Part shown: piece after piece, positions 14,029-26,088 of the stretch
Layout of the letters: the number at the start of each line of letters is the position of its first letter
Numbering within the stretch: position 1 is the first letter of the stretch
Origin: Homalodisca vitripennis
Taxonomy: Eukaryota > Arthropoda > Insecta > Hemiptera > Cicadellidae
DNA length: 64,000 nucleotides
Reading direction: 5' to 3'
Assembly: GCF_021130785.1 (NCBI RefSeq)
Contig: NW_025778027.1
Coordinates: 1-64,000 of the forward strand
Program-made: the position numbers and the translations under genes
Notes under the pieces: generated by a model
Told to the model about the DNA's origin: nothing
The model's database searches: none
Seen by the model: only the letters and a program-made list of their open reading frames with translations

Positions 14029-16663
14029 GGGGAGCACTTCGTAAAAAAATCTCAAAAATTACAAATTTTTTTTTTTTTTTTTATTAAAGTTTGGAATTTC
14101 CCGATAACAATGGTGGTATTAAATTTTTTTTATGATGACTAGAAGTGTCCGAAATATTTTTTTTTAAATAGGCCTGCAGGCAGTTTCGGGCCTGTAGCAG
14201 TCACACTTTGAATGGTGCTGTTATAGTACTACTTCGTTGCAGTCATGTTCATGATTTGGTTGGCAGTGACAGTTTGTTATGTCAACAACTTACACTAACC
14301 AACAAAACATCTGTTTTATAACCATTGCTTATAACCTAGGTAGCATACATGTTTTGGTTACTGACATTTCTGTTTTAGAGAGTGAAAATTACGTAAATGA
14401 TTATGGTTTTTTGTGAGTTTAGTGGAGAGTTCTGAGTATTTTTTGTTATAAGTGTAGTGAATTTTATAATGCCACGTTCAAAGCCTGCTTTCAAGAAAAC
14501 GCGTTTTCAAAGGAAATCAACATAACCCTCCAACTAGTCCTAGGCCTAGTTTCTCAGGATCAAGTAACAATCGAGAGGTACCAATACTCCAAATGTGGAT
14601 AGGCCAAGACCTCAAAGTGCATCTTCTAAGAAGGTCAGTCCTTTTTTGAAACAGTACCAATTGAATGAAAATGATGAGTCTGAAAACTGTATAGTTAATA
14701 TAGGATTGTTGAATGAGGCTCTTAGTAACGTTTCAGTGTGTAAAAATTGCCATGGCCAACTTGTTTACAAAGTAAAACACATTGTAGGCCTAGCATCAAA
14801 AATTATAGTCAGCTGTTCTGATTGTGAAAAACACTATTACTGTGACAAACTCTGAATTAGTCAGGCCTAACACTAATCAGAATGAAGCAAAGTCTGATAG
14901 GCCTAACACATTTTATGACCTAAATCTTCGTTTGGTTTATGCTATGCGTAACATAGGCAAAGGTAGAGTGGCTGCGGAGAAAATTTGCGCTTTTATGAAT
15001 CTTACACCTCCGCCTTTGAGATATCATGAACATGAGCATTACTTGGGTTCAATTGCTGAGTTAGTGTGTAAGAAGTCAATGCAAAGTGCTGTGCAAGAAG
15101 CTGTATCGGATAATGATGGTTGCAGAGACCTCGCTATAGCTGCTGATGGCTCATGGCAGAAGCGGGGTCACCTTTCACTAAATGGAGTGGTATCAGTGAC
15201 ATCTTTATCAACCGGTAAGGTCCTAGACATCGAGATTTTATCTAAATATTGCAGATGCACTAATAGACTAAACAACACGCATGGTGATGGCTGTATCGCA
15301 AACTTTGAAGGTTCTAGTGGAGCCATGGAAGTTGCTGGAGCAGTCGCAATTTTTTCAGCGCTCGCAGGCATTGTATGAGGCTCGTTACCTTGAATACCTT
15401 GGTGATGGAGACAGCAAGGCGTACTCCAGTGTATGCGAAGCCAAGCCCTATGGTGATACTGCCATAACAAAGATAGAATGCATAGGCCATGTCCAGAAAC
15501 GGATGGGATCGAGATTAAAAAATCTAAAAGCTAAGACTAAAAACACTCCCTGACGGCTCACGACTTGGCGGCAAGAACAAGCTAACAGATTCTGCCATTA
15601 TTCAGCTCCAAAAATACTACGGATTGGCAATTAGACGCAACACAAACTCTGTTGAAGACATGAAAAAAGCCATTTGGGCAGAGTTTTTCCATGTGATGTC
15701 TTCTAATGAAAGGCCTCAACATGGACTATGTCCAGATGATGAAGAAACCTGGTGTAAGTACCGCAAAGCCGTAAAATCCAATGAAAACTATGATCATGGC
15801 AGCCATTTTCACTTGCCTGAAAACCTAATGACATTTATTAAACCTATTTTTCAAGATCTAGCCAATCCAACTCTACTGGGCAAATGTACTAAGGGAAAAA
15901 CTCAAAATCCCAATGAGTCCCTCAACAATGTCATTTGGACCTACATACCTAAAAGAACATTTGTGGAGATTAAAACTTTGAAATTTGGCATATATGAAGC
16001 TGTTACAGCTTTTAATGATGGCTACATTGGCAAATGCAAAGTATTTCAAGAAATAGGAGTGTCACCAGGGCAGCATTTTATTACAGCAATGAAAAAGCTT
16101 GACCGGCGGCGAATTTGGAAGGCAGAGAAAGCTCAAGAAGATATAGAGAAAAAAATTAGACAGAAGAAAAACTTACTAAAAAGAAGTCTGGAGGATGAAT
16201 ATGAGGAGCAGGAAGGAGATCAGCCAGCCTATGCACCTGGAATGTACTGAAAAAGGTAATAAAGCAGTATTTTTTCCGTTTTTTGTGTTTTTCCGAAAGT
16301 TGCGGTTTTCAATACAAAAGTACATTTTTCTCAAAAACTACAAATGGTAGGAATATGAAATTTTTTTTGTATGTTTGTAGCACTGTTTTACATATGTGGA
16401 ACCACTAAAAACATCACATTTCACTGAGTTCAATATTTATATACATACATATACACATATTTATATAGGTTTTTGACAAGCGTTAAAACAAAAATATATA
16501 ACTTTTAGGGTATATGCCAAAAAAAATTTTTTTTTTGGTTCCACGTGTTCCCCTAGAAGCCCTCTTTAAATGAAAAAAAAAAAGAATTATGAAGATACCT
16601 CAAGTAGTTCTTGAGATAAGTGTACCTATGTTAACATTACGAAGATAGGGCGAAGTGCTCCCC
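14029..16663. mobile_element. DNA transposon with TTAA target duplication (Kolobok/Mutator-like)
   Basis: TTAA at 14025-14028 and 16664-16667 brackets inverted ends GGGGAGCACTTCG (14029-14041) and CGAAGTGCTCCCC (16651-16663). The element is 2,635 bp. TTAA duplication with a G-run terminus is a known hallmark of Kolobok elements (piggyBac also uses TTAA). The encoded protein matches the Mutator-like transposase family seen in many insect genomes. Subterminal sequence is rich in A/T homopolymers. Confidence 0.85.
14470..16250 (+). pseudogene. Mutator/Kolobok-like transposase, frameshifted
   Basis: The element's transposase in at least four frames. The N-terminus (MPRSKPAFKK, 14470) is basic. 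A Cys pair module follows (CKNCHGQL ... CSDCEKHYYC, about 14740-14850), then the catalytic region: AADGSWQKRGH (about 15140-15170), CRCTNR and NFEGSSGAMEVAGA (15250-15340), YLGDGDSKAY (15395-15425), ECIGHVQKRMG (15477-15510) and NPNESLNNVIW (15907-15940). The candidate DDE triad is D of DGSW, D of GDGDSK and E of NESLNN. The C-terminal coiled-coil tail is basic then acidic. Frame changes at about 14520, 14850, 15345 and 15550 make it inactive as read. Confidence 0.85.
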
Positions 16664-16823
16664 TTAAGGTGATTCGTGGAATTTGGTAGTTTTCGGCCTG
16701 TAGGAGCTCTTAGATATGAAATTTACCTAAAAACTTGTATTATTGGTAAAATATTTAATAAATTTAATAAGTGTTTCTAATTGCATCAATTATTAATTTT
16801 TTTAAATGCAGGCTTGTGAAACT

Positions 16824-16827
<4 letters not shown>

Positions 16828-16886
<59 letters not shown>

Positions 16887-16915
16887 CTTTATATATATAT
16901 CTTTATATATATATT
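16828..16915. repeat. (AC)n followed by (TA)n microsatellite
   Basis: About 37 bp of AC repeats run into about 50 bp of TA with CTT interruptions. This abuts the probable left end of the Helitron-like block. Confidence 0.95.
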
Positions 16916-17854
16916 TCTTGTGTGCGTGTGTATGTTAATGAACTCCTCCTAAACGGGTGGACCGATTTTATTGAAACTTTTTGTGTGTCTTCAGTTGGAT
17001 CCGAGAATGGTTTAGATTCATAATTCGGTCCAATTTAAATAGTTTATTTAATTAATTTTTTAATAATAAATTGTTGTTGATGGTGGAGTGTTTTACATTG
17101 GATCCGCCAGACTGCGCCACGACACGTAATACAAAGTGAACTGTTACTTAACAACTGTGAATATTTTCAGCTGAAGTTCATCAAAGAGGCAGAAACATTT
17201 GTTCACATTTAAAATTTAGAAAGTTCATATTTTAAATTTGTAAAGTGCTTGATCAGTAGTGTAATGCAGATTGCAAAAATGAAGTTTCACCAATTGTTCT
17301 ACGTAAACATTATAATATTACAACACAGCCATAATGTTTTTCTATTTTAATTCCAGCCGACAGTTTGTGCTGCTATCAAATTTGTGCGTTGTTTTGTAAC
17401 ATTCTGTAATTATTGTGTGAGTGCTAATTGTTATAATACATTAATAGAGATTGAAGATGTTTTAAGTGCATAAAAAACTATAGTTATTTATTAAAGTTAT
17501 TTAACTCATTTTGCAAATTTATTGAAGTGAGTATATTGGTCGCATAGGCCTACCTCAAATAACCTAAGTAGCATACAAATCAAAAAGTTGTGTTTCTGTG
17601 TGTGAATATTGTTAACAGTTTATATAATCAAGTTTTAAACTAATTGGATTTAAAATAATTTGTTGTAATTTACATTTTTTAATCTGCAGTCAGAATTGGT
17701 CACATAAGTTCAAATTAAGTAGCATAAAAATCACATGTGTGAATATCTACTTATTGTTAATAGTGTAGCAATTGGTTTTTAAATTAAATTCTGTTGGCCA
17801 GTTCCGATATTATACTGTAACTTTAAATTACTAATTTTATAACAAGTATATTTT

Positions 17855-18130
17855 TTAATTTACAACTTAATTTATCGTAATGCTATTGAATGTACAATAT
17901 TTTTTGTTAATCCTTCAGGAATGTACATAAACAAATTAGATGGTTTTCCAATAGGGCTGAAGTATAATAAGTGGCCTCCATCACAATCGAATTATTGATA
18001 TTTCTGAATAGCCTATCCAAACTACTATCCGAATTGGATTATAGTTATTTAAAGGCTGAAGTATAATAAGCAGCCACCATCACAAACGAATTATTGATAT
18101 TTCTGAATAGCCTATCCAAACTACTGAATT
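17855..18130 (+). repeat. Left arm of a long inverted repeat
   Basis: This segment is a close inverted copy of about 20960-21135. Shared text includes CAATATTTTTTGTTAATCC and AATTATTGATATTTCTGAA. By eye the arms agree over about 160 bp with only scattered differences. They enclose roughly 2.9 kb. Confidence 0.8.
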
Positions 18131-19639
18131 TCATTATAGTTATTTATTCGGTCAAATATAATTAAATTTTTAATTATAAATATTGTTGTTGATGTTGGAG
18201 TGTTTTATATTGGATACGACAGACTGCCCTACGACACGTAATACAAAGTGAACTGATACTTAACAGCTGTGAATATTTTCAGCTGAAGTTCACCAAAGAG
18301 GCAGAAACATTTGTTTACATTTAGATTACATTATTATAAAGTGCTTGATCAGTAGTCTAATGCAGATTGCAAAGTTAAATTTTCACCAATTGTTCTATGT
18401 AAACATTATAATATTACAACACAGTTTAATTAATAATAGTCTTGAAAGCATAGAGTAAGCATAAACATATAAAAATAACACCACTTCTTATTTCAATATA
18501 TTCTGTACTCACTTTGGAGGATAGAGATTATCCAGATATAAAATTGGAAGTTTTAGCTTTTAACTGAAATTGACAGTTTGTACTGCTATCAATGTGTGTG
18601 TGTTGTTTTGTAAGGTTCATGTTTCAAAAGTAAATACGGCAAATAACATTAAAAAATAATAGAATGAAGTTATAAAAAGTGTACTACGTGGCCGCGTTAT
18701 ACGTTTATAAAAGCCAACAGGCAAAAAGAAGAAAACAAAAAATAAAACATCGTGTAATTATTGTGTGAGTGCTAAAATTATAATAGTACATTAATAGAGA
18801 TAATTGGTCGCATTACCTCAAATAACCTAAGTAGCATACAAATCAAAAGGTTGTATTCCTATGTGTGAATAACTATTGTTAACATTTTAGATAATCAAGT
18901 TTTAAACTAATGGATTTAAAATAATTTGTTGTAATTTACATTTTTGATCTGCAGTCAAAATTGGTCAGATAAGTTCAAATTAAGTAGCATACAAATTACA
19001 TGTGTGAATAACTATTGTTAATAGTGTAGGAATTGGTTTTAAATTAAATTCTGTTGGCCAGTTCTGATACTATACTGTAATTTTAAATAACTATAATGAA
19101 ATTCGGTAGTTTAGATAGGCTAATCAGGAATATCAATAGAGGTTATCCAGATATAAAATTGGCAGTTTTAGTAAAATACACTTTTAACTGATATTCGTAA
19201 ATATTAAGTGTGCAGCGATTGATCAGTTAATTTTTTGTTTATAAATCAATTGTTTTTTATTTTGGTATGTTTTAAATTGGATCCAGCAGAATGTGCTACG
19301 ATCGCAGTTTCAAATGTTTTTCTATTTTAATTCCAGGTTTTCCCGACAGTTTGTGCTGCTATCAAATTTGTGTGTTGTTTTGTATCATCGTATAATTATT
19401 GTGTGAGTGGTAATTGTAATATTAAATTAATAGAGAATCACATTGTGTCAATTACTATTGTTAATAATGTAGGAATTGGTTTTAAAATACATTCTGTTGG
19501 CCAGTTCTGATACTATACTGTAATTTAAAGTAACTATAATGAAATTCAGTAGTTTGTACTTCAGACCTATAGGGAATACTTATTTAGTATATTAGATAAA
19601 TTAAATTCTGTTGGCCAGTTTCGATACTATACTGCAATT

Positions 19640-21060
19640 GTAAAAAACTATAATGTGATTCAGTAGTTTAGATAGACTAATCATAAATATCAATAAGTTG
19701 ATTGTGATGGTGGCCGCTTATTATACTTCAGCCCTTAAATAACTATAATCTAATTCGGATCGTCATTTTAGTAGTTTAGATAGGCTATTCAGAAATATCA
19801 ATAATTCGATTGAAATGGTTACCGCTTATTGCACTTCAGCCTTTAAGTAACTATAATCTAATTCGGATCGTCATTTTAGTAGTTTAGATAGGCTATTCAG
19901 ATATATCAATAATTCGATTGTGATGGTGGCCACTTATTGTACTTCAGACCTATAGGGAATACTTATTTAGTATTTTAGATACCGTAGTCTACGTTGTTAT
20001 ACATTTTTATCTAGAAGTTACTTAATTAAAATTACATATTCAATAAGTTACTCATATTCATTGTGTACTATTAAACAGAATTTTATTGTTACAGAAAAAT
20101 GCTACGTCTTCGTGGAAGAGGACGAATAGTTATTCAATCATGTGATTTATATGCTACTTAATTTGAACTTATGTGACCAAACTGTTAACAATAGTTATTC
20201 ACACATAGAAACACAACCTTTTGATTTGTATGCTACTTAGGTTATGCGACCAATATACTCAGTTCGTTCAATAAATTTTCAAAATTAGTTCAATAACTTC
20301 AATATATAACTATAGTTTTTTATATACTTCAAACATCTTCAATCTCTATCAATGTAATATTACAATTAGCACTCACACAATAATTACACGATGTTACAAA
20401 ACAACACACATATTTGATAGCAGCACAAACTGTCAGGAAAATCTGGAATTAAAATAGAAAACATTTGAAACTGTGATCGTAGCGCATTCTGCTGGATACA
20501 ATGTAAAACATTCCAAGATGGTCCACTCATTTAGGAGGAGTTCAGCTCCATACACACGCACACAAGAAATATAAAGATAATGAAATTCGGTAGTTTAGAT
20601 AGGCTAATTAGAAATATCAATAATTTGATTGCGATGTTGGCCGCTAATTATAATTCAGCCTTTAAATAACTATAATTTAATTCAGTTCATCATTTTAGTA
20701 GTTTAGATAGGCTATTCAGAAACATCTATAATTTGATTGTGATGGTGGCCACTTATTATACTTCAGCCCTATACGGAATACTTATTTAGTTTTTAGATAA
20801 ATTAAATTCTGTTGGCCAGTTCCGATACTATATTGTAATTTTAAATAACTATAATGAAATTCGGTAGTTTAGATAGACTATTTAGAAATATCAATAATTC
20901 GATTGTGATGGTGGCCGCTTATTATACTTCAGGCTTTACATAACTATAATCTAATTCGGATAGTAGTTATATAGGCTATTCAGAAATATCAATAATTCGA
21001 TTGTGATGGAGGTCACTTATTATACTTCAGCCCTATCGGAAAATCATCTAATTTGTTTGT
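19640..21060 (+). repeat. Interrupted array of about 108-bp units, including the right arm of the inverted repeat
   Basis: The unit contains GATAGGCTATTCAGAAATAT, then CAATAATTCGATTGTGATGG, then a CTTATTATACTTCAGCC tail. Unit starts are near 19668, 19778, 19887, 20600, 20706, 20870 and 20972, so spacing is about 106-110 bp where tandem. Two inverted units lie at about 17955-18130. Confidence 0.75.
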
Positions 21061-21412
21061 GTATACTCCTGAAGGATTAACAAAAAATATTGTACATTCA
21101 ATGGCATTACGATAAATTAAGTTGTAAATTGAAAAAATATACCTGTTATAAAACCGTTTGTTTCAACTTTGTTATACCTTCTGATTTCAAGTTTTCATTT
21201 AAAACATCCTCTACATTTCACATCAATCATGTTATACTCACACACTATCGGTTGGTCGAAGTGTGATTAAATGTACATATGATGAAGTTAGATATTGTAA
21301 TAACTTTTTAATAGACATTTTTATCAAAACAGCCCAGATTGTTACAGATTAATCAAAGTTTAAAATTTTCCCATTAAAGACGTGTGTACAGGACAACGTC
21401 TGTCGGGTCTGC

Positions 21413-21413
<1 letters not shown>

Positions 21414-21507
<94 letters not shown>
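21414..21507. repeat. (TA)n microsatellite
   Basis: About 94 bp of TA directly after the Helitron-like CTAG terminus. The Tyr/Ile-only translation across it is an artefact. Confidence 0.98.
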
Positions 21508-21510
<3 letters not shown>

Positions 21511-22432
21511 ATCTATTTCATTTTATAGGACGTTTTAAACGGACATTTACTCATACAAGTGATATATTTTGTGTTTATGTAGCCTCTGATAGACTTGTAG
21601 ACTTCCTAGAAACCCTGTTGCAGATATCATGGAACTAAAAAACTATCTTCACAACTTAATCACATTACCCAAGTATCTTTCCTTAATGATTAGGTTAGAA
21701 GTTACAGCATTTCTGTAATCAACTATATTTGTGATGTAGTAAACAAATATTTAATAACGTGTATATGTAAGTAAACAACGTTTCTAATATTCATGTTGCG
21801 TATTTATGCTTTACACCAATCTCTATGGCCACATAAAATATCTACCTTCTAACGGAAATTTTATTTATAACATCTGAAACTATGTATAATGCAGTATACA
21901 TTATAACATTGTTTCTTATAAATGTGTTCTAACGGGCACTTTGTAGGCATAATATTATTCGTACCTCTATGTCATTGATAACAGTGTAAAATAATCATTG
22001 AAAACCCGTATTCACTTGCGGAGAATCGTGTTCATTTATATTAACGTATCATTGTATTCTGATTTGAAAAGGGCTCTACTGATTGCATATAATAGAGATA
22101 GTTGGTTGTGATTTTCTGGATTTTGAAAAAATAATGTAACTAGTAAAAAATCCAAAACACTATAAGTGGTTTCGTAAGATATATTTAAAACCTGTCTATA
22201 AAACTTAATTAATGTAAATTGACAAACAATCTACAGATAATAATTAAAATATGTGAAAAATCTCTTTCTTTCTTTTTCTCATGACAAAATCTTCCTTTTC
22301 CTGTATTTTCTATTGGTTTACCGACAATTTCACTACTTAAATTGACCTTGGAAATTGTTTCTATGGGCTATTTTGTGGATATACATTGAGCACTCGCTTT
22401 TTTGGTCTCACTGCTGTTTGTTTATATTTACC

Positions 22433-22477
<45 letters not shown>

Positions 22478-24245
22478 GGAAATCCCTCCAAGATTTTGTA
22501 CGAAATTAGGGTACTGTACATATATTTTGATTCAATAATCCTTATTTATTTGTGTGGATTTTATTTCGTGTTAATAGCAAGTTAAAAATACATGTTCCTA
22601 ATTAAAAACTATTTTAGAATTATTTAAGACGATAAAATAAGTGTTTATAACAATTCATAGTATTATATTACGATTAAATACCAATATTAAAAACTAACAC
22701 TAACACTTAAAACATTACTATGATGAAGGAAGCAGTATTATTTTCAGAAATTTGTCATCGGTTCGTGACATAATGATTATAATAGTAATGCACGTATCAA
22801 TACAAATCTTTCACTAATGAGCAAAACGTTACTAAAATTAATTTGTCATTTTAATTTTATGCATTACTCAAAGACGGAAAAAGTCCAGAACATCCTGCTT
22901 CCCTCACACTACTTTCATCGTCAAAAATAAGCTTTAAACGAACTTACTATAATATGAATGAAAGAACTTGTTTAATATACATTATTAATTTTCTTTTGAA
23001 GTTAAACTTCTTAACATTAAAATGTGAATTAATTGTAATAACATTAATGAGAAATAGCAAGAAGTTGGTACAAACGATTATGAATCTTTTTCAATTGAAA
23101 TCAAAGTTTTTAATTACTTCTTGTTCTCTTTAGTGTCATAAATAAAAAGAAAACTACAAGTGAAATCATGGATTATGATAGGAACAATACTTAACAAATA
23201 CAAAAACGCAATTTTACAATGCTAACTGAACTACTTGTTCTTATGTCAAACAAATGAACAACGTTAAACGTTAAGCTCGTAGATCCTGACTTAAACATGA
23301 CCATTGTTGGGTTGTTTGACCAAAACAATAAGATGGTGAAAATTGGAAAACTGTAGCAAGCAGTCAAAGTTATTGTTTGTGGCAATTAGGAGCACAAACA
23401 AGCAGCTGACGCGTTCCCACTGGAACTCAAATTTTCTTTATTAGGTTTACACTTAGTTTATGTACTCACTACTCTAGATAAAATTGAACACTTTATATAT
23501 CTAAAATTATTTTAGGAACAGTTACGGAATCATAGAAAAGTGTTTGATTAATTTATCAGAAATGTAACTAAAGCGCATTTTATATTCTAATACAATATTT
23601 CTGAATCTAAAATACAATTTGCTGATTAATCACAATTTTTATTTACTCCAAAACTCTTTGGCAAGAGTAATTTTTCATGTAACTGTTTATGAAATGTACT
23701 TTAGTTCCAATAAATTAATACCGATTCCTTTTACAAACATTTGTACATTTTTAGGTAGATTTCATAATCATCTCTCTCATTGGATCTACCCTCAGTACTG
23801 TAAATGCTGAATATTTGTTCCATTTTCTGAGATCATGGGTCATGGAACCCAAAACTAACATAATCCAAAAGTTTGAGTTTACATGTACAGTACATTATTG
23901 TGGGCTTGTGCGTACTACATAAGCAACAAAACTTAAATTGATTTAGTTTAAACTTAGCACAGAGTGATACATTAGCCTTGATACGTTTCGTGCCGTTTGT
24001 GTTTGTGCGGAGAATTAACACAACTATGATACATAAAAAAAAAACTAGTTAAGAAACATTAATACTTAATACTTTATTAGCTAAGTTTCAAGATGGCAGC
24101 AGTTCAAAATCTTTAAGCATTTTTATATCCCAGTAGGTAACAATAATTTTTGGAATTTTATTACAGCTGTTGAGGAGCAAAGCAAAAAAAAAAAAACGTG
24201 TTACAATAATTTTAAAGAAAGATACATTAATGTTTAGTCTTATGT
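21508..24245. other. AT-rich intergenic sequence
   Basis: No gene recognised. There is a (TA)n tract at 22435-22472. The rest is low-complexity AT-rich sequence. Confidence 0.6.
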
Positions 24246-24253
24246 GTTTTAAT

Positions 24254-26080
24254 CAGTGGCGTAGCGAAGGGGGGTCCTGACCCCCCCCCCCCCCCCGAAA
24301 TTTTTAGACATATTAAAAAATAAAGCATGGAGCAGGAGAAAAAAGGAGAGTTATCATTATTTTTGTCTACAAAAATTAAATTGATTGATATAATTGTTTA
24401 AAGTGACTGTTGTTAAAAATATAATTGTCCTTTCGTTAAAATCATAGTGTCAAACGATACTTTTGGGCTCGGCCTTTCGGATAGTGTAGTGTAATCACGA
24501 TTCACGGTATTTATATAGGGCGCGGTCACGTGACGTCGCAAAGTAACCTGAACCGTAACGGCGAACAGTTTAAATTAGCGACCACTTCATTCAAATTCGT
24601 CTTAGGGACGTAAAATGGCTGCTTAGAATTAAGTTACGACGTTGATTTTAGGTGTCATTAAACTGTAGACGTGTATATAATTATCGAAAAAAATATATAA
24701 AATCACTTTCGGTTGGAAAATACACTTGAAAAACACTACTGATTAGAACTTCAACTAATTTGGACTTCAGTGATTGAGGTAAACTTGGTGTTTTCCATTG
24801 AGTTAGGACGACGATTTTTGTTATCATTAAACTGCACACTGTACCTATATAATTATCGAGAAAAAAATCACTTCCGGTCGGTAAATACCGAAGAAAATCT
24901 CTCTACAGATTCAAGTTTTGGATTTCACTGGTTAAGTGGTTGAGGTAAAAGTGGTACTTAGAATTATGTTAGGACGTTGATTTTAGGTATTAATTCGACC
25001 TAAAATCAACGTTCTAACATAATTCTAAGTACCACTTTTATCTCAACGACTCAACCAGTGAAATCCAAAATCGTCAAAATCTGAATCAGTAGAGCTTGTC
25101 CTCGGTATTTTCCGACCGGAAGTGATTTAATTGTTTTTTTTTCTCGATAATTATATATCTATTAGTCGGTGTTGAATTAATACCTAAAATCACCGTCCTA
25201 ACATAATTCTAAGTCCCACTTTTACCTCAACCACTCAACCAGTAAAATCCAAAATCGTTAAAACTTGAATCTGTAGAGCTTTTCTTCCGTATTTACCGAC
25301 CGGAAGTGATTTTTTTCTCGATAATTATATAGGTAGTAGTGTTCAGTTTAATAATAACAAAAAATCGTCGTCCCAACCCAACCAAAAATACCACGTTTAC
25401 CTCAATAACTGAAGTCCGAAGTAGTTGAAGTTCTAATCATTAGAGTTTTTCAGGTGTATTTTATTTTCGACTGAAAGTGATTTTTTTATATTTTTTCCCG
25501 ATAATTATATACTCGTCTACAGTGTAATGATAAAAAAAATCGTCATTATAACTCATTTATAAATACCTTAATCAGTGAAATCTAAAGTAGCCGAACTTCT
25601 AATCTGTAGAGATTTTCCAGTGCATTTTCCGACCGTTAGTTTGATCTGTACCCAAGCAACGCTCGAAAATTGCCCTCCTTTTCTAAAGGGTTTTCGGCCG
25701 CCAGTGGCCCGATGTCCCCGAAGGGGTATTTCATTTTCTCCACAGAATATAGTTGTGTCAATTATAAGCTTGAGTGAAGCTCTGTTTTGTTCTTTTTATT
25801 TCTTATCCGTTGAATCCAACATCACTTTGGTGCCTTCTACTAGGCCAGAATCGAACTTCGTAAAGTTTCTGTAGCTATACAAGAAAATTTGTGGTACTAG
25901 AGTTGCTGTGAGAGTTGTATTTGCCTATTTCATCTTTCCACTTTCTAAAAGGCGTAGTTACTAAAGCTCCATATTTTTGGTATTTACCAGTGAACTCATT
26001 GGCAAATAACACAGAAAACGTCCCCCGGATCCCCCGATTTTGGACCCCCCCCCCGAACAAAATTTCTGGCTACGCCACTG
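24254..26080. mobile_element. Non-autonomous hAT transposon with internal foldback
   Basis: The 8-bp direct repeat GTTTTAAT (24246-24253 and 26081-26088) flanks inverted ends CAGTGGCGTAGC (24254-24265) and GGCTACGCCACTG (26068-26080). An 8-bp duplication and a CAGTGGCGTAGC-type end are established features of hAT elements. C-runs lie next to both ends (24281-24297, 26046-26054). The 1,827-bp interior has no transposase. It holds units of about 180 bp (motifs CTCGATAATTATAT, CCGACCGGAAGTGATTT, CTCAACCAGTGAAATCC), two in one orientation (24604-24990) and about four in the other (24998-25640), meeting in a palindrome centred near 24995. Confidence 0.88.
24604..25640. repeat. Inverted arrays of about 180-bp units inside the hAT element
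   Basis: The arms meet near 24995: TTAGGACGTTGATTTTAGGT (about 24971-24990) faces its inverted copy (about 24998-25017), and similarity continues outward for several hundred bases with 10-20% divergence by eye. The centre could extrude a large hairpin. Confidence 0.8.
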
Positions 26081-26088
26081 GTTTTAAT

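Larger units (their letters stand above)
16916..21415. mobile_element. Composite Helitron-like non-autonomous repeat block
   Basis: The left end carries a GTGTGCGTGTGTATG...GAACTCCTCC...GACCGATTTTATTGA text and the right end is CGTCTGTCGGGTCTGCTAG|T at about 21396-21415. Both are phrases I associate with arthropod Helitron ends (CTAG-T 3' terminus). No replicase gene is present. Inside, a segment of about 0.8 kb is directly duplicated (17035-17800 against 18150-19060, plus partial 19240-19500), and an inverted copy lies at about 20120-20575 with the GAGGAGTTCA end reversed. The structure suggests several nested copies. Superfamily assignment is tentative. Confidence 0.5.
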
